Positions 56,821 through 64,000 of a stretch of DNA of 64,000 bases are shown here, one piece after another. Within the stretch, counting starts at the first letter, position 1; each line of letters opens with the position of its first letter. Below the pieces are notes generated by a model. It had not been told where the DNA came from and did no database searches. It was given only the letters and a program-made list of their open reading frames with translations. A program made the translations under genes and the position numbers. Source of the stretch: Aerosticca soli (GTDB lineage: Bacteria > Pseudomonadota > Gammaproteobacteria > Xanthomonadales > Rhodanobacteraceae); contig NZ_AP018560.1 of assembly GCF_003967035.1 (NCBI RefSeq), forward strand, positions 1-64,000. The letters run 5' to 3'.

Positions 56821-56975
56821 GCTGGCGGCGACGACGGCATCGGCGCGGCGGATCTGTTCGCGGGTCAGTGCGCAGCCGTCGAGCAGCGCGACCAGGAGTA
56901 GCAGCCCGGCGAGGACGGCGAGGCGTCCGTACCGGTGGTGGCGCGGGAAGGCTGGCGCCGTCGCCGCGGCGCGGA

Positions 56976-57440
56976 CTAGGGGGACCAGAACGCGTCCAGT
57001 CGGGCACGGCCCGGTTCCAGGGCGTCATCCAGATGCAGTACGGCGATGCCGGCCGGCGGCATGCCGCGGAAATCGTCCGAGCGCCCTTCGACCATCAGCG
57101 CGACCAGCCGCTCGAGCCCCGGGTTGTGGCCGATCAGCAGCACGCTGCCGGCGTCGGCATGCTGGTCGAGCAGGGCGAGCAGCTCGCCGGGGGTGGCTTC
57201 GTAGATCGCCTCGGACAGCTCGATGGCGAGCTCCGGCGCGGCGATGTCGAGTACCAGCTCGGCGGTCTGCACGGTGCGCATGGCCGGCGAGCACAGCACC
57301 CGTTCGGGCAGGCGGCGATGCGCCTTCAGCCAGCGGCCCGCCGCCGCGGCCTCGTCGCGGCCACGCATGCTCAAGCTGCGGGCGCGGTCATCCTTGCCGG
57401 GCTCGGCCTCGGCATGACGCAACAGCATCAACTCGTGCAT
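56976..57440 (-). CDS. sixA: Histidine phosphatase family protein (SixA-like)
   Basis: A 154-residue phosphohistidine phosphatase: N-terminal LLRHAEAEPGKDD with the catalytic histidine of the RHG/RHA motif, VLCSPAMRTVQTAELV, and the second histidine in LLIGHNPGLERLVALMVEG. This size and pattern fits SixA, which removes phosphate from HPt-type phosphohistidines (ArcB-like) or phosphotransferase proteins. ATG 57440 starts MHELMLLRHAEAE; an ATG at 57461 would add seven residues. Its 3' end overlaps the upstream extension of the phospholipase D gene. Confidence 0.88.
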   Translation of the reverse strand: MHELMLLRHAEAEPGKDDRARSLSMRGRDEAAAAGRWLKAHRRLPERVLCSPAMRTVQTAELVLDIAAPELAIELSEAIYEATPGELLALLDQHADAGSVLLIGHNPGLERLVALMVEGRSDDFRGMPPAGIAVLHLDDALEPGRARLDAFWSP

Positions 57441-57518
57441 GGAAAAACCCTCATCTGCCATGGGCGTGCCTCGCGGGAGCGGCCTGGCGCGGCCCGTCCG
57501 CGGTCGGTGGCAAGCCTA

Positions 57519-57556
57519 GCCGGGGAAGCCGGTGTAAGGGAACCGGCTTCCCCGGC
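57519..57556. repeat. 15-base perfect inverted repeat (large intergenic hairpin)
   Basis: GCCGGGGAAGCCGGT and ACCGGCTTCCCCGGC pair perfectly around loop GTAAGGGA. It lies in the 270-base gap 57441-57710 between sixA and the upstream gene, both on the minus strand. No T run flanks it. Such GC-rich hairpins are either terminators or members of palindromic intergenic repeat families. The remaining gap shows no gene. Confidence 0.7.
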
Positions 57557-57710
57557 CAGCGTGATGCTTGAACAGGCCGTCCGGGGCTTTTCCCGCGGCG
57601 GGCGGCGGGTGCACGCCCCACGCCGCGCCATGCCTCCCTGGGGCTTGCCGTCCTTGCGGCAGGCCGGCCTTCTGCCCCGGATGGAAAACGCCGGATGAAG
57701 CGCCGCTTGC

Positions 57711-58730
57711 CTAGCGCGTCGATGCCTGCGGTGCCTGGGCCGCGTCCTGCGCGGATGGCTGCCAGGCGGCGGGCGGCTCGATGGGGATGCCGTTGGCGCG
57801 CAGCGCGGCCAGGGTCAGGCTCATTTCGGTGCCGCCTTCGCGGGCCAGGGCGAGCAGGTCGCGCGCGAGCTTGGCGTCGGTCGGCGCGCGGGCGGTCAGG
57901 TTGGCGAAACTGTGTACCTGCCAGGCCAGCACGCGCCGCGCGCGGCGGGCGTCCTCCTGCTGGGCGGGATCGGGGTCCAGGGTTTCGCGCAGATGCAGCC
58001 CGAGCGAGCGCGCGAGCGGGCTCGATCCCCACTCGAGCAGCTTGCCGAGGCGGCGGCAGTCGTCCTTGACCGCGGCATCGTCCTCGCACAGCTTGGCCAC
58101 CGGGGGCAGCACCGGTTGCGGCTGCAGGCTGGCCAGACTGAAGGTCAGCACCACCTGGATGCCGGCGGCCCCGCCGCCGGGATACTGCACCGAGGTCGGC
58201 GGCGGCAGCAGCCCGACGTTGAGCGCCAGTGCCTGCAGGCTGGCACCGGTGTAGTCGTCGTACAGCTTGGCCGAGGCCGCGCGGGCCAGGTCGGCGTGCG
58301 CGGCCTCGGTGTCGCCCGCGCGCAGATCCTGGCCGAGCTTGAGCAGCCACACGGCGGCGTTGTCCGCCGCCTCGGTTTCCAGCGCGGCCAGTGCCTTGGC
58401 GTTGGGGCAGTCGCCGGCGCGCTCGTCGCAGTCGGCCAGGCGCACCCAGTCCACCGCCGGACCGTGGCCGGGCGCGGCGGCGGCGCGTTCGATCAGGGCG
58501 TGGAAATCGCTGAACTTGGGCGGATCGGGCAGCGTGCGGGCGAGCAGGGCGGCGGCCAGCAGCGGGGTGGCGTCGGCGCGCGGGGCGAGCACGCTCACCA
58601 GGTCGCGCTGGAAGGCGACGAGCGCCTGCGTGCGGGCTTGGGCGTCCGCGGCATCCTGCGCGGCAAGCGGCAGCGAGGCCAGGCTGAACAGACAGGCCAG
58701 CCATGCGGTCAGGCGGCGTGATCGGCGCAT
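57711..58730 (-). CDS. Exported protein of unknown function
   Basis: A 339-residue protein with a signal peptide (residues about 1-24, LTAWLACLFSLASLPLAAQD, cut near AAQ). The mature part is Ala/Leu-rich and mostly helical, with paired cysteines in DCDERAGDCPN and LCEDDAAVKDDC and a central hydrophobic AAGIQVVLTFSLASLQPQP. Helical repeats in the second half suggest an alpha-solenoid-like fold, which is only an impression. No family recognised. ATG 58730 has no strong ribosome site; frames upstream are antisense noise. Possibly in one transcript with sixA, but the large hairpin lies between. Confidence 0.62.
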   Translation of the reverse strand: MRRSRRLTAWLACLFSLASLPLAAQDAADAQARTQALVAFQRDLVSVLAPRADATPLLAAALLARTLPDPPKFSDFHALIERAAAAPGHGPAVDWVRLADCDERAGDCPNAKALAALETEAADNAAVWLLKLGQDLRAGDTEAAHADLARAASAKLYDDYTGASLQALALNVGLLPPPTSVQYPGGGAAGIQVVLTFSLASLQPQPVLPPVAKLCEDDAAVKDDCRRLGKLLEWGSSPLARSLGLHLRETLDPDPAQQEDARRARRVLAWQVHSFANLTARAPTDAKLARDLLALAREGGTEMSLTLAALRANGIPIEPPAAWQPSAQDAAQAPQASTR

Positions 58731-58812
58731 GAGGCGATTTCCTCGACGGGCGGGGCCGGCAAGCATACGCAAGGCGGCATTAAGCGCAGCTGTCCCTGGT
58801 GGTCGAAGAAAA

Positions 58813-58840
58813 GCCGGCGGGAGAACGCAAAGCCGCCGGC
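58813..58840. repeat. GC-rich intergenic hairpin
   Basis: Perfect 8-base stem GCCGGCGG/CCGCCGGC with a 12-base loop (GAGAACGCAAAG), in the 259-base gap 58731-58989 upstream of the exported-protein gene. On the minus strand it is followed by CTTTTCTTC, so it could serve as a weak terminator in that direction, but there is no gene to terminate. The rest of the gap holds no recognisable feature. Confidence 0.4.
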
Positions 58841-58989
58841 CTGGCTGGCCTCGCATGACTCGATGCTTAGCCCGCGACCGGGTGCGCTGTCGATCGGCCG
58901 GCCGCGCTTGCTAGCATGGCCAGTGCCACCCAGTCGCGCATGGCGTCGCCGCGCTGCTCGGGCCCATCACCATCGACGGGAGGAACGCC

Positions 58990-59187
58990 TTGGATGCGAT
59001 TTCACTGATGGCCGTGCACGGCGCGCCCTGGTTCGCCGGCTGGGGCACGCTGGCGCTGATCAACGCCGGGCTGGCCCAGGGCAAGAACCGCAGCGGCCTG
59101 GCCTGGTTCCTGCTCTCGTTGCTGCTCGGGCCGGTGGCCACGCTGATCCTGGTGCTGATGCCCAAGCTGCGCGAGCGGATGTTCTGA
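58990..59187 (+). CDS. Small two-helix membrane protein
   Basis: A 65-residue protein: MDAISLMAVHGAPWFAGWGT, then LALINAGLAQGKNRSGLAWF, then LLSLLLGPVATLILVLMPKL. Two membrane helices flank a short basic loop (QGKNRSG). The start is TTG 58990, favoured because GGGAGGA lies seven bases upstream; the first in-frame ATG is at 59008. Unknown function; not matched to any named family by me. It ends 26 bases from the convergent spermidine synthase. Confidence 0.65.
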   Translation: MDAISLMAVHGAPWFAGWGTLALINAGLAQGKNRSGLAWFLLSLLLGPVATLILVLMPKLRERMF

Positions 59188-59213
59188 CGCCGCGACCGGT
59201 CGCCCGAGGTGGG

Positions 59214-60065
59214 CTATTCGCCCAGCGCCTCGCGCAGGAATTCCGGCAGCGCCAGTGCGCCCTTGTGCACCTCGGCGTTGTAGTAGCGGGTGGCGAAGCT
59301 CTTGGCCGCGGCGCCGCGTTCGCGGAAGCCGGAAAGCTCGCCGCCCTTGCGCGCCATCGTGCAGCTCCACCAGCCGGTGGGATAGCACGGCTGCGGGAAC
59401 GGCAGCGTCTTCACCGCCGAGAAGCCGGCCGTGCGCATCGCCGCGCGCATCGCCTTGATGAGTTCCAGGTGCACCAGCGGCGATTCGCTCTGCTGCACCA
59501 GGATGCCGCCGTGGCGCAGCGCCTTGTAGCAGCTGGTATAGAACGCGGCGTTGAACAGGCCCTCGGCCGGACCCACCGGATCGGTGGAGTCGACGATGAC
59601 GAGGTCAATCGACTCGGCCTCGGCCTCGGCCATGTACTTGATGCCGTCGGCGAACTTGAGCTCGGCGCGCGTATCGGCATTGGACTCGCACAGTTCCGGG
59701 AAGTACTGCTCGGCCAGGCGCGTCACGCGTTCGTCGATCTCCACCTGGGTGGCCTTTTCCACTTCCTCGTGCTTGAGCACCTCGCGCAGGGTGCCGCAGT
59801 CGCCGCCGCCGATGATCACCACGCGCTTGGCCCGCGCGTGGGTGAACAGCGCCGGGTGGGTCATCATCTCGTGGTAGAGGAAGTTGTCGCGGCTGGTCAG
59901 CATCACGCAGCCGTCGATCACCATCAGGTTGCCCCAGTCGGTGGTCTGGTAGATCTCGATGGTCTGGAAAGGGGTTTTCTCCGCGTGCAGCAGCTTTTCC
60001 ACGCGAAAACCGATGGAGGAGCCGGAAGCCTGGTGGGCTTCGGTGAACCAGCTGGGCGTCGACAT
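59214..60065 (-). CDS. speE: Spermidine synthase
   Basis: Transfers an aminopropyl group from decarboxylated S-adenosylmethionine to putrescine. The 283-residue product has the family core: YHEMMTHPALFTHA, IIGGGDCGTLREVLKH, VEIDERV, and the acceptor-site DSTDPVGPAEGLF with the catalytic aspartate, then QSESP. GGGDCG in place of the commoner GGGDGG is a normal gammaproteobacterial variant. ATG 60065 has AAGGATC upstream. It diverges from speA across a 181-base gap, pairing two polyamine genes, as in Xanthomonas. Confidence 0.96.
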   Translation of the reverse strand: MSTPSWFTEAHQASGSSIGFRVEKLLHAEKTPFQTIEIYQTTDWGNLMVIDGCVMLTSRDNFLYHEMMTHPALFTHARAKRVVIIGGGDCGTLREVLKHEEVEKATQVEIDERVTRLAEQYFPELCESNADTRAELKFADGIKYMAEAEAESIDLVIVDSTDPVGPAEGLFNAAFYTSCYKALRHGGILVQQSESPLVHLELIKAMRAAMRTAGFSAVKTLPFPQPCYPTGWWSCTMARKGGELSGFRERGAAAKSFATRYYNAEVHKGALALPEFLREALGE

Positions 60066-60246
60066 CGGAAGGATCCTTAAAAAGTAAGGCGGAATGATTG
60101 CGCCAGAGACGGGGCGGCATTGTAGCGGCAGCGGTGTTTGCCGCGTGACCGGGCACCGTGCCGCTTACAATGCGCGGCGCACCTGGCGCTCGGCAGTGAT
60201 CGCCGGCGGCGCCACCCGATGTTTCTTTGAGGATCACCGCAAAGCC

Positions 60247-62130
60247 ATGGCCAGTTCCTGGAATCTCGACGCCGCCCGCCACACCTACGCCGTGACGCAC
60301 TGGGGCGACGGTTACGTCGACATCGGCGCCGACGGCGCGGTGACCCTGCGTCCCCAGGGCGCGCGCGGACCGGCGTTGTCGCTGCCGGCGATCGTCGAGC
60401 AGGCACGCGCCAAGGGCCTGCGCCTGCCGCTCTTGGTGCGCTTTCCCGACATCCTGGCCGATCGCCTGCGCCGGCTGCGCGAAGCCTTCGCCGCGGCGAT
60501 CGCCGATTACGGCTACGGCGGCGGCTACAGCGCGATCTATCCGATCAAGGTCAACCAGCAGCACGGTGTGGTCGCCGAGCTGGTGGCGGCCGGCGGCGAG
60601 GGCTTCGGCCTCGAGGCCGGCTCCAAGCCCGAGCTGATGGCGGTGCTGGCGATGGCGCGGCCGGGCTCGATCGTGATCTGCAACGGCTACAAGGACCGCG
60701 AATACGTGCGCCTGGCGCTGGTCGGGAAAAAGCTCGGCCTGCGCGTGCATCTGGTGATCGAGAAGCTCTCCGAGCTCGAGCACGTCATCGCGGAGGCGCG
60801 CGCGCTCGACGTCGAGCCGCTGCTCGGCGTGCGCGTGCGGCTGGCTTCCATCGGCGCCGGCAAGTGGCAGAACACCGGCGGCGACAAGGGCAAGTTCGGG
60901 CTGGCGCCGGCGCAGGTGCTCATGCTGATCGAACGCCTGCGCCAGGCCGGGCTGGAACACACGCTCGCGCTGCTGCATTTCCACATGGGTTCGCAGATTT
61001 CCAACGTGCGCGACATCGCCAACGGCATGCGCGAGGCGACCCGCTATTTCGTCGAGCTCAGCCGCCTGGGCGTGCCGCTGCGCATCGTCGACGTGGGCGG
61101 CGGGCTCGGCGTGGATTACGAAGGCTCGCGCTCGCGCAGCTACAACTCGATCAACTATTCGCTGGAGCAGTACGCCGCCACCATCGTGCAGCCGCTGGCC
61201 GAGGCGGCGGAGGCCGAGGGGCTCGCCGCGCCGCACATCCTCACCGAGGCCGGCCGCGCGATGACCGCGCATCACGCCGTGCTGGTGGCCAACGTCAGCG
61301 AGGTCGAGCCGGCGCCGGCCGGCGCGCTGCCGCCGCCGCGCGCCCAGGAACCGGCGGTGCTGCGCCACCTGCGCGAGGTGCACGCCGAGCTCGACACGCG
61401 CCCGCCGCTCGAGCTCTATCACGAGGCCCAGCATCACCTGGCCGAGGGCCAGAGTCTGTATGCGCTCGGTCAGCTCGCGCTGGCCGACCGCGCCCGGCTG
61501 GACGAACTCTATTACGCGGTGATGCATGCGGTGCGCGCTCGGCTCTCGCCGCTGGAGCGCTCGCACCGGCAGGCGCTGGACGAGCTGGACGAGAAGCTGG
61601 TCGACAAGTACTTCGTCAATTTCTCGGTGTTCGAGTCGGTGCCCGACGTGTGGGCGATCGAGCAGATCTTCCCGATCATGCCGATCGCGCGGCTGGACGA
61701 GGCGCCGACCCGGCGCGGGGTGATCGTCGACCTCACCTGCGATTCGGACGGCCGCATCGACCACTACGTGGATGCCGAGGGCGTGGACGTCAGCCTGCCG
61801 TTGCATCCCCTGCGCACGGGCGAGAGCTACCGGCTCGGCTTCTTCCTGGTCGGCGCCTATCAGGAGACGCTCGGCGACATCCACAACCTGTTCGGCGACA
61901 CCGACGCGGTGAACGTGCGCGTGGACGGCGCGGCGTTCAGCTTCGCCCACGTGCGGCGCGGCGACACCACCGACCGCATGCTCGACTACGTCGGCTACGA
62001 CCTCGATCTGTTGCGCACGCGCTATGCCGAGCGCATCGCCGCGGCGGGACTCGATGCGGCCGAGGGCGATCGGCTGGCGGCGCTGCTCGAGGCCGGGCTC
62101 ATCGCCTACACCTATCTCGACGAGGGCTGA
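60247..62130 (+). CDS. speA: Biosynthetic arginine decarboxylase
   Basis: Decarboxylates arginine to agmatine, the start of the putrescine route, with pyridoxal phosphate. The 627-residue product fits the SpeA family (about 630-660): the PLP lysine K101 in [11 protein letters not shown], the substrate-binding [14 protein letters not shown], the [11 protein letters not shown] motif and [20 protein letters not shown] near the C terminus. ATG 60247 matches the family start ([20 protein letters not shown]). With speE next door and divergent, the two supply precursor and product of spermidine synthesis; agmatine-to-putrescine enzymes are not in the window. Confidence 0.96.
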   Translation: MASSWNLDAARHTYAVTHWGDGYVDIGADGAVTLRPQGARGPALSLPAIVEQARAKGLRLPLLVRFPDILADRLRRLREAFAAAIADYGYGGGYSAIYPIKVNQQHGVVAELVAAGGEGFGLEAGSKPELMAVLAMARPGSIVICNGYKDREYVRLALVGKKLGLRVHLVIEKLSELEHVIAEARALDVEPLLGVRVRLASIGAGKWQNTGGDKGKFGLAPAQVLMLIERLRQAGLEHTLALLHFHMGSQISNVRDIANGMREATRYFVELSRLGVPLRIVDVGGGLGVDYEGSRSRSYNSINYSLEQYAATIVQPLAEAAEAEGLAAPHILTEAGRAMTAHHAVLVANVSEVEPAPAGALPPPRAQEPAVLRHLREVHAELDTRPPLELYHEAQHHLAEGQSLYALGQLALADRARLDELYYAVMHAVRARLSPLERSHRQALDELDEKLVDKYFVNFSVFESVPDVWAIEQIFPIMPIARLDEAPTRRGVIVDLTCDSDGRIDHYVDAEGVDVSLPLHPLRTGESYRLGFFLVGAYQETLGDIHNLFGDTDAVNVRVDGAAFSFAHVRRGDTTDRMLDYVGYDLDLLRTRYAERIAAAGLDAAEGDRLAALLEAGLIAYTYLDEG

Positions 62131-62228
62131 AAAACGCCGGCACGCCCTTCCCGAAAGGACGATGGCCCGCGCACGGGCGGGGACTAGAATGGCCGCTTCC
62201 CCACCCACAGCCTCAAGAGGAAACAGCC

Positions 62229-63014
62229 ATGAACCGTCTCGACGGCAAGGTCGCCCTGATCACCGGCGCGGCCAGCGGCATCGGCAAGGCGATCGCCGAG
62301 CTCTACGCCAAGGAAGGCGCCAAGGTGGCGATCTGCGACATCAACCGGCAGGCGGCGGAGGCCACCGCCGCGGCCATCGTCAAGGCCGGCGGCCAGGCGC
62401 TCGGCGTCGCCATGGACGTCACCGACGAGGCGGCGGTCGAGGCCGGCACCGATCAGGTGGTGAAACACTTCGGCGCGCTGGACATCCTGATCTCCAACGC
62501 CGGCGTGCAGATCATCAACCCGATCGACCAGTTCAAGTTCGCCGACTGGAAGAAGATGCTGGCGATCCACCTGGACGGCGGCTTCCTCACCACCCGCGCC
62601 GCGCTCAAGCACATGTACCAGGGCGACCGCGGCGGCATCGTCATCTACATGGGCTCGGTGCATTCGCACGAAGCCTCGAAGCTGAAAGCGCCCTACGTCA
62701 CCGCCAAGCACGGCCTGCTCGGGCTTGCCCGCACGCTGGCCAAGGAAGGCGCGCCGCACAACGTGCGCGCGCACGTGATCTGCCCGGGCTTCGTGCGCAC
62801 CCCGCTGGTGGAGAAGCAGATCCCCGAGCAGGCGAAGGAACTCGGCATCAGCGAGGAGGAAGTGATCCGGAACGTGATGCTCAAGGACACCGTGGACGGC
62901 GTGTTCACCACGCTCGAGGACATCGCACAGACCGCGCTGTTCCTGGCGACGTTCCCGTCGGCGGCGCTGACCGGGCAGAGCATCGTGGTCAGCCACGGCT
63001 GGCACATGCAGTAA
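62229..63014 (+). CDS. 3-hydroxybutyrate dehydrogenase (SDR family)
   Basis: Interconverts (R)-3-hydroxybutyrate and acetoacetate with NAD. The 261-residue short-chain dehydrogenase has [11 protein letters not shown] (cofactor), NAG in ISNAGVQ, the catalytic serine in [10 protein letters not shown], the YxxxK pair in YVTAKHG, and [20 protein letters not shown], whose LVxxQIPxQA pattern is the hallmark of 3-hydroxybutyrate dehydrogenases. AAGAGG lies ahead of ATG 62229. A patatin gene follows after three bases; such pairs occur in polyhydroxybutyrate-using bacteria. Confidence 0.93.
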   Translation: MNRLDGKVALITGAASGIGKAIAELYAKEGAKVAICDINRQAAEATAAAIVKAGGQALGVAMDVTDEAAVEAGTDQVVKHFGALDILISNAGVQIINPIDQFKFADWKKMLAIHLDGGFLTTRAALKHMYQGDRGGIVIYMGSVHSHEASKLKAPYVTAKHGLLGLARTLAKEGAPHNVRAHVICPGFVRTPLVEKQIPEQAKELGISEEEVIRNVMLKDTVDGVFTTLEDIAQTALFLATFPSAALTGQSIVVSHGWHMQ

Positions 63015-63017
63015 TCG

Positions 63018-64000
63018 ATGGACGCCCCGGTACAAAGGCGCGGCCGGCCGACGCTGGCCGCGCGGGTGGCGCGCGATTACGACATGCGCGCACTGGTGCT
63101 GCAGGGCGGCGGCGCGCTCGGTGCCTACCAGGCCGGTGTCTTCGAGGGGCTGGAAGAGGAAGGGCTGGTCCCGGACTGGGTCGCCGGCATCTCGATCGGT
63201 GCCTTCAACGCGGCGCTCATCGCCGGCAACCCGCCCGGTGGGCGCGTGGCCCGGCTGCGCGAGTTCTGGGAGGCGGTGTGCCGCTCGCCGCTGTGGCCGT
63301 CCTGGCCGCTATGGCCCTGGTGGCGGGATCTGGACTGGCCGCTGCTGGTGCGTTCGGGCCTGAGCGGACTGGCCGCCTGGCGTGCCCTGACCGAGGGCCA
63401 GGCCGGCTTCTTCGTGCCGCGCGTGCCCTCGCCACTGTTCCAGGTGCACCGCACGCCGGCCACGGTGAGCTGGTACGACACCACGCCGCTGCGCGCCACA
63501 CTGGAGCGGCTGATCGACTTCGATCTTTTGAACGATGCGCGCCGGATGCGCGTCACCGTGGGCGCGGTCAACGTGCGCACCGGCAACTTCGTTTATTTCG
63601 ACAACACCCGCGAGCGGCTCCGGCCCGAGCACATCATGGCCTCCGGCGCGCTGCCGCCGGGCTTTCCCGCGGTGGAGATCGACGGCGAGTTCTACTGGGA
63701 CGGCGGACTCGTCTCCAACACGCCGCTCTACCAGGTGCTCACCGAACAGGGGCAGCGCCATGCGCTGGTGTTCCAGGTCGACCTGTGGCCGGCGCAGGGC
63801 GACCTGCCGCTGGACATGAGCGCGGTGATCGAGCGGATGAAGGAAATCCAGTATTCCAGCCGCACCCGCCTGGTCACCGAATACATGCACCGCAGCCACC
63901 GCCAGCGCCGCCTGCTGCACGACCTGCTGGCACTGGTGCCGGAGGATCGCCGCGACGATCCGGTCTATCGCCGCGCCGAGCACGAGGCCAGCGTGGCGCT
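63018..64000 (+). CDS. Patatin-like phospholipase, DUF3734 type (cut by the window end)
   Basis: The first 327 residues of a patatin-like serine hydrolase; the gene runs off the window. Motifs are the oxyanion loop QGGGALGAYQAGVFEGL (about 29-45), the nucleophile elbow GISIGAFN (GxSxG, about 58-65) and the catalytic aspartate in WDGGLVSNTP (about 230). The later ERMKEIQYSSRTRLVTEYMH fits the DUF3734-containing patatins found beside 3-hydroxybutyrate dehydrogenase genes. It starts at ATG 63018, three bases after the dehydrogenase stop, so the two form an operon. A link to polyhydroxybutyrate or lipid turnover is inference from this context. Confidence 0.88.
   Translation, partial: MDAPVQRRGRPTLAARVARDYDMRALVLQGGGALGAYQAGVFEGLEEEGLVPDWVAGISIGAFNAALIAGNPPGGRVARLREFWEAVCRSPLWPSWPLWPWWRDLDWPLLVRSGLSGLAAWRALTEGQAGFFVPRVPSPLFQVHRTPATVSWYDTTPLRATLERLIDFDLLNDARRMRVTVGAVNVRTGNFVYFDNTRERLRPEHIMASGALPPGFPAVEIDGEFYWDGGLVSNTPLYQVLTEQGQRHALVFQVDLWPAQGDLPLDMSAVIERMKEIQYSSRTRLVTEYMHRSHRQRRLLHDLLALVPEDRRDDPVYRRAEHEASVA

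Overview
The window starts seven bases before dnaA and reads like the first 64 kb of a high-GC gammaproteobacterial chromosome. The gene order dnaA-dnaN-recF-gyrB, a TPR lipoprotein-like exporter product, then tonB-exbB-exbD-exbD and pdxJ is the order known from Xanthomonadales. With the glnA, phhA, sucrose and spermidine loci it suggests Xanthomonadaceae or Rhodanobacteraceae (Rhodanobacter/Dyella/Frateuria-like). That placement is inference from family knowledge; no database search was run. Coding density is very high, antisense frames are long and misleading, and no tRNA, rRNA, CRISPR array, insertion sequence or prophage was seen.

Layout. 1-6.3 kb: replication initiation and gyrase, with probable oriC between dnaA and dnaN. 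6.4-10.4 kb: TPR protein and the TonB/ExbB/ExbD1/ExbD2 energy-coupling operon, closed by a large hairpin terminator and followed by a decayed superoxide dismutase fragment. 10.6-12.1 kb: pdxJ and a phosphopantetheinyl transferase. 12.1-21.7 kb: an acetate module: a transporter-fused hybrid histidine kinase (CrbS/MxtR type), its LuxR-type regulator, acetyl-CoA synthetase, a DcaP-like porin and an MHS symporter. 21.7-27.3 kb: a membrane-protein remnant, a PA0069-type radical SAM protein, a UbiB-like kinase, a DUF1161 protein, an Xre/RES toxin-antitoxin pair and OmpW. 27.5-33.0 kb: a 3-hydroxyacyl-CoA dehydrogenase, phhA with a divergent Lrp/AsnC regulator, PlsC, a YheT-like hydrolase and a sorbosone-dehydrogenase-like protein. 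33.0-37.4 kb: a stress/envelope cluster (Mn catalase, PEBP, DUF1328, DUF883-like, holin-X, small membrane protein, AI-2E family transporter). 37.4-51.5 kb: uppP, glnA, then a sucrose locus (LacI regulator, TonB receptor, sucrose hydrolase/amylosucrase, fructokinase-like kinase, MFS transporter), then ntrB-ntrC. 51.5-64 kb: acetyltransferase, thiolase, orphan TonB-like protein, phospholipase D lipoprotein, SixA phosphatase, spermidine synthase, arginine decarboxylase, 3-hydroxybutyrate dehydrogenase and a patatin cut by the window end.

How it fits together. TonB/ExbBD at 8-10 kb can energise the sucrose receptor at 45-47 kb. NtrBC at 49-51 kb very probably drives glnA at 38 kb: glnA has a sigma-54 promoter and two NtrC-type sites, and one of those site patterns recurs just ahead of ntrB. 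The sucrose locus lies between glnA and ntrBC, which are adjacent in many relatives. The most informative non-coding signals are the glnA and ntrB NtrC sites, twin palindromes between phhA and its Lrp-type regulator, two LacI-type operators ahead of the sucrose receptor, and a palindrome ahead of the RES toxin pair. The clearest annotation trap is the phospholipase D gene: its lipoprotein signal lies upstream of the first ATG in a stretch with no ATG, GTG or TTG. I did not find a convincing wholly new defence or biosynthetic system.
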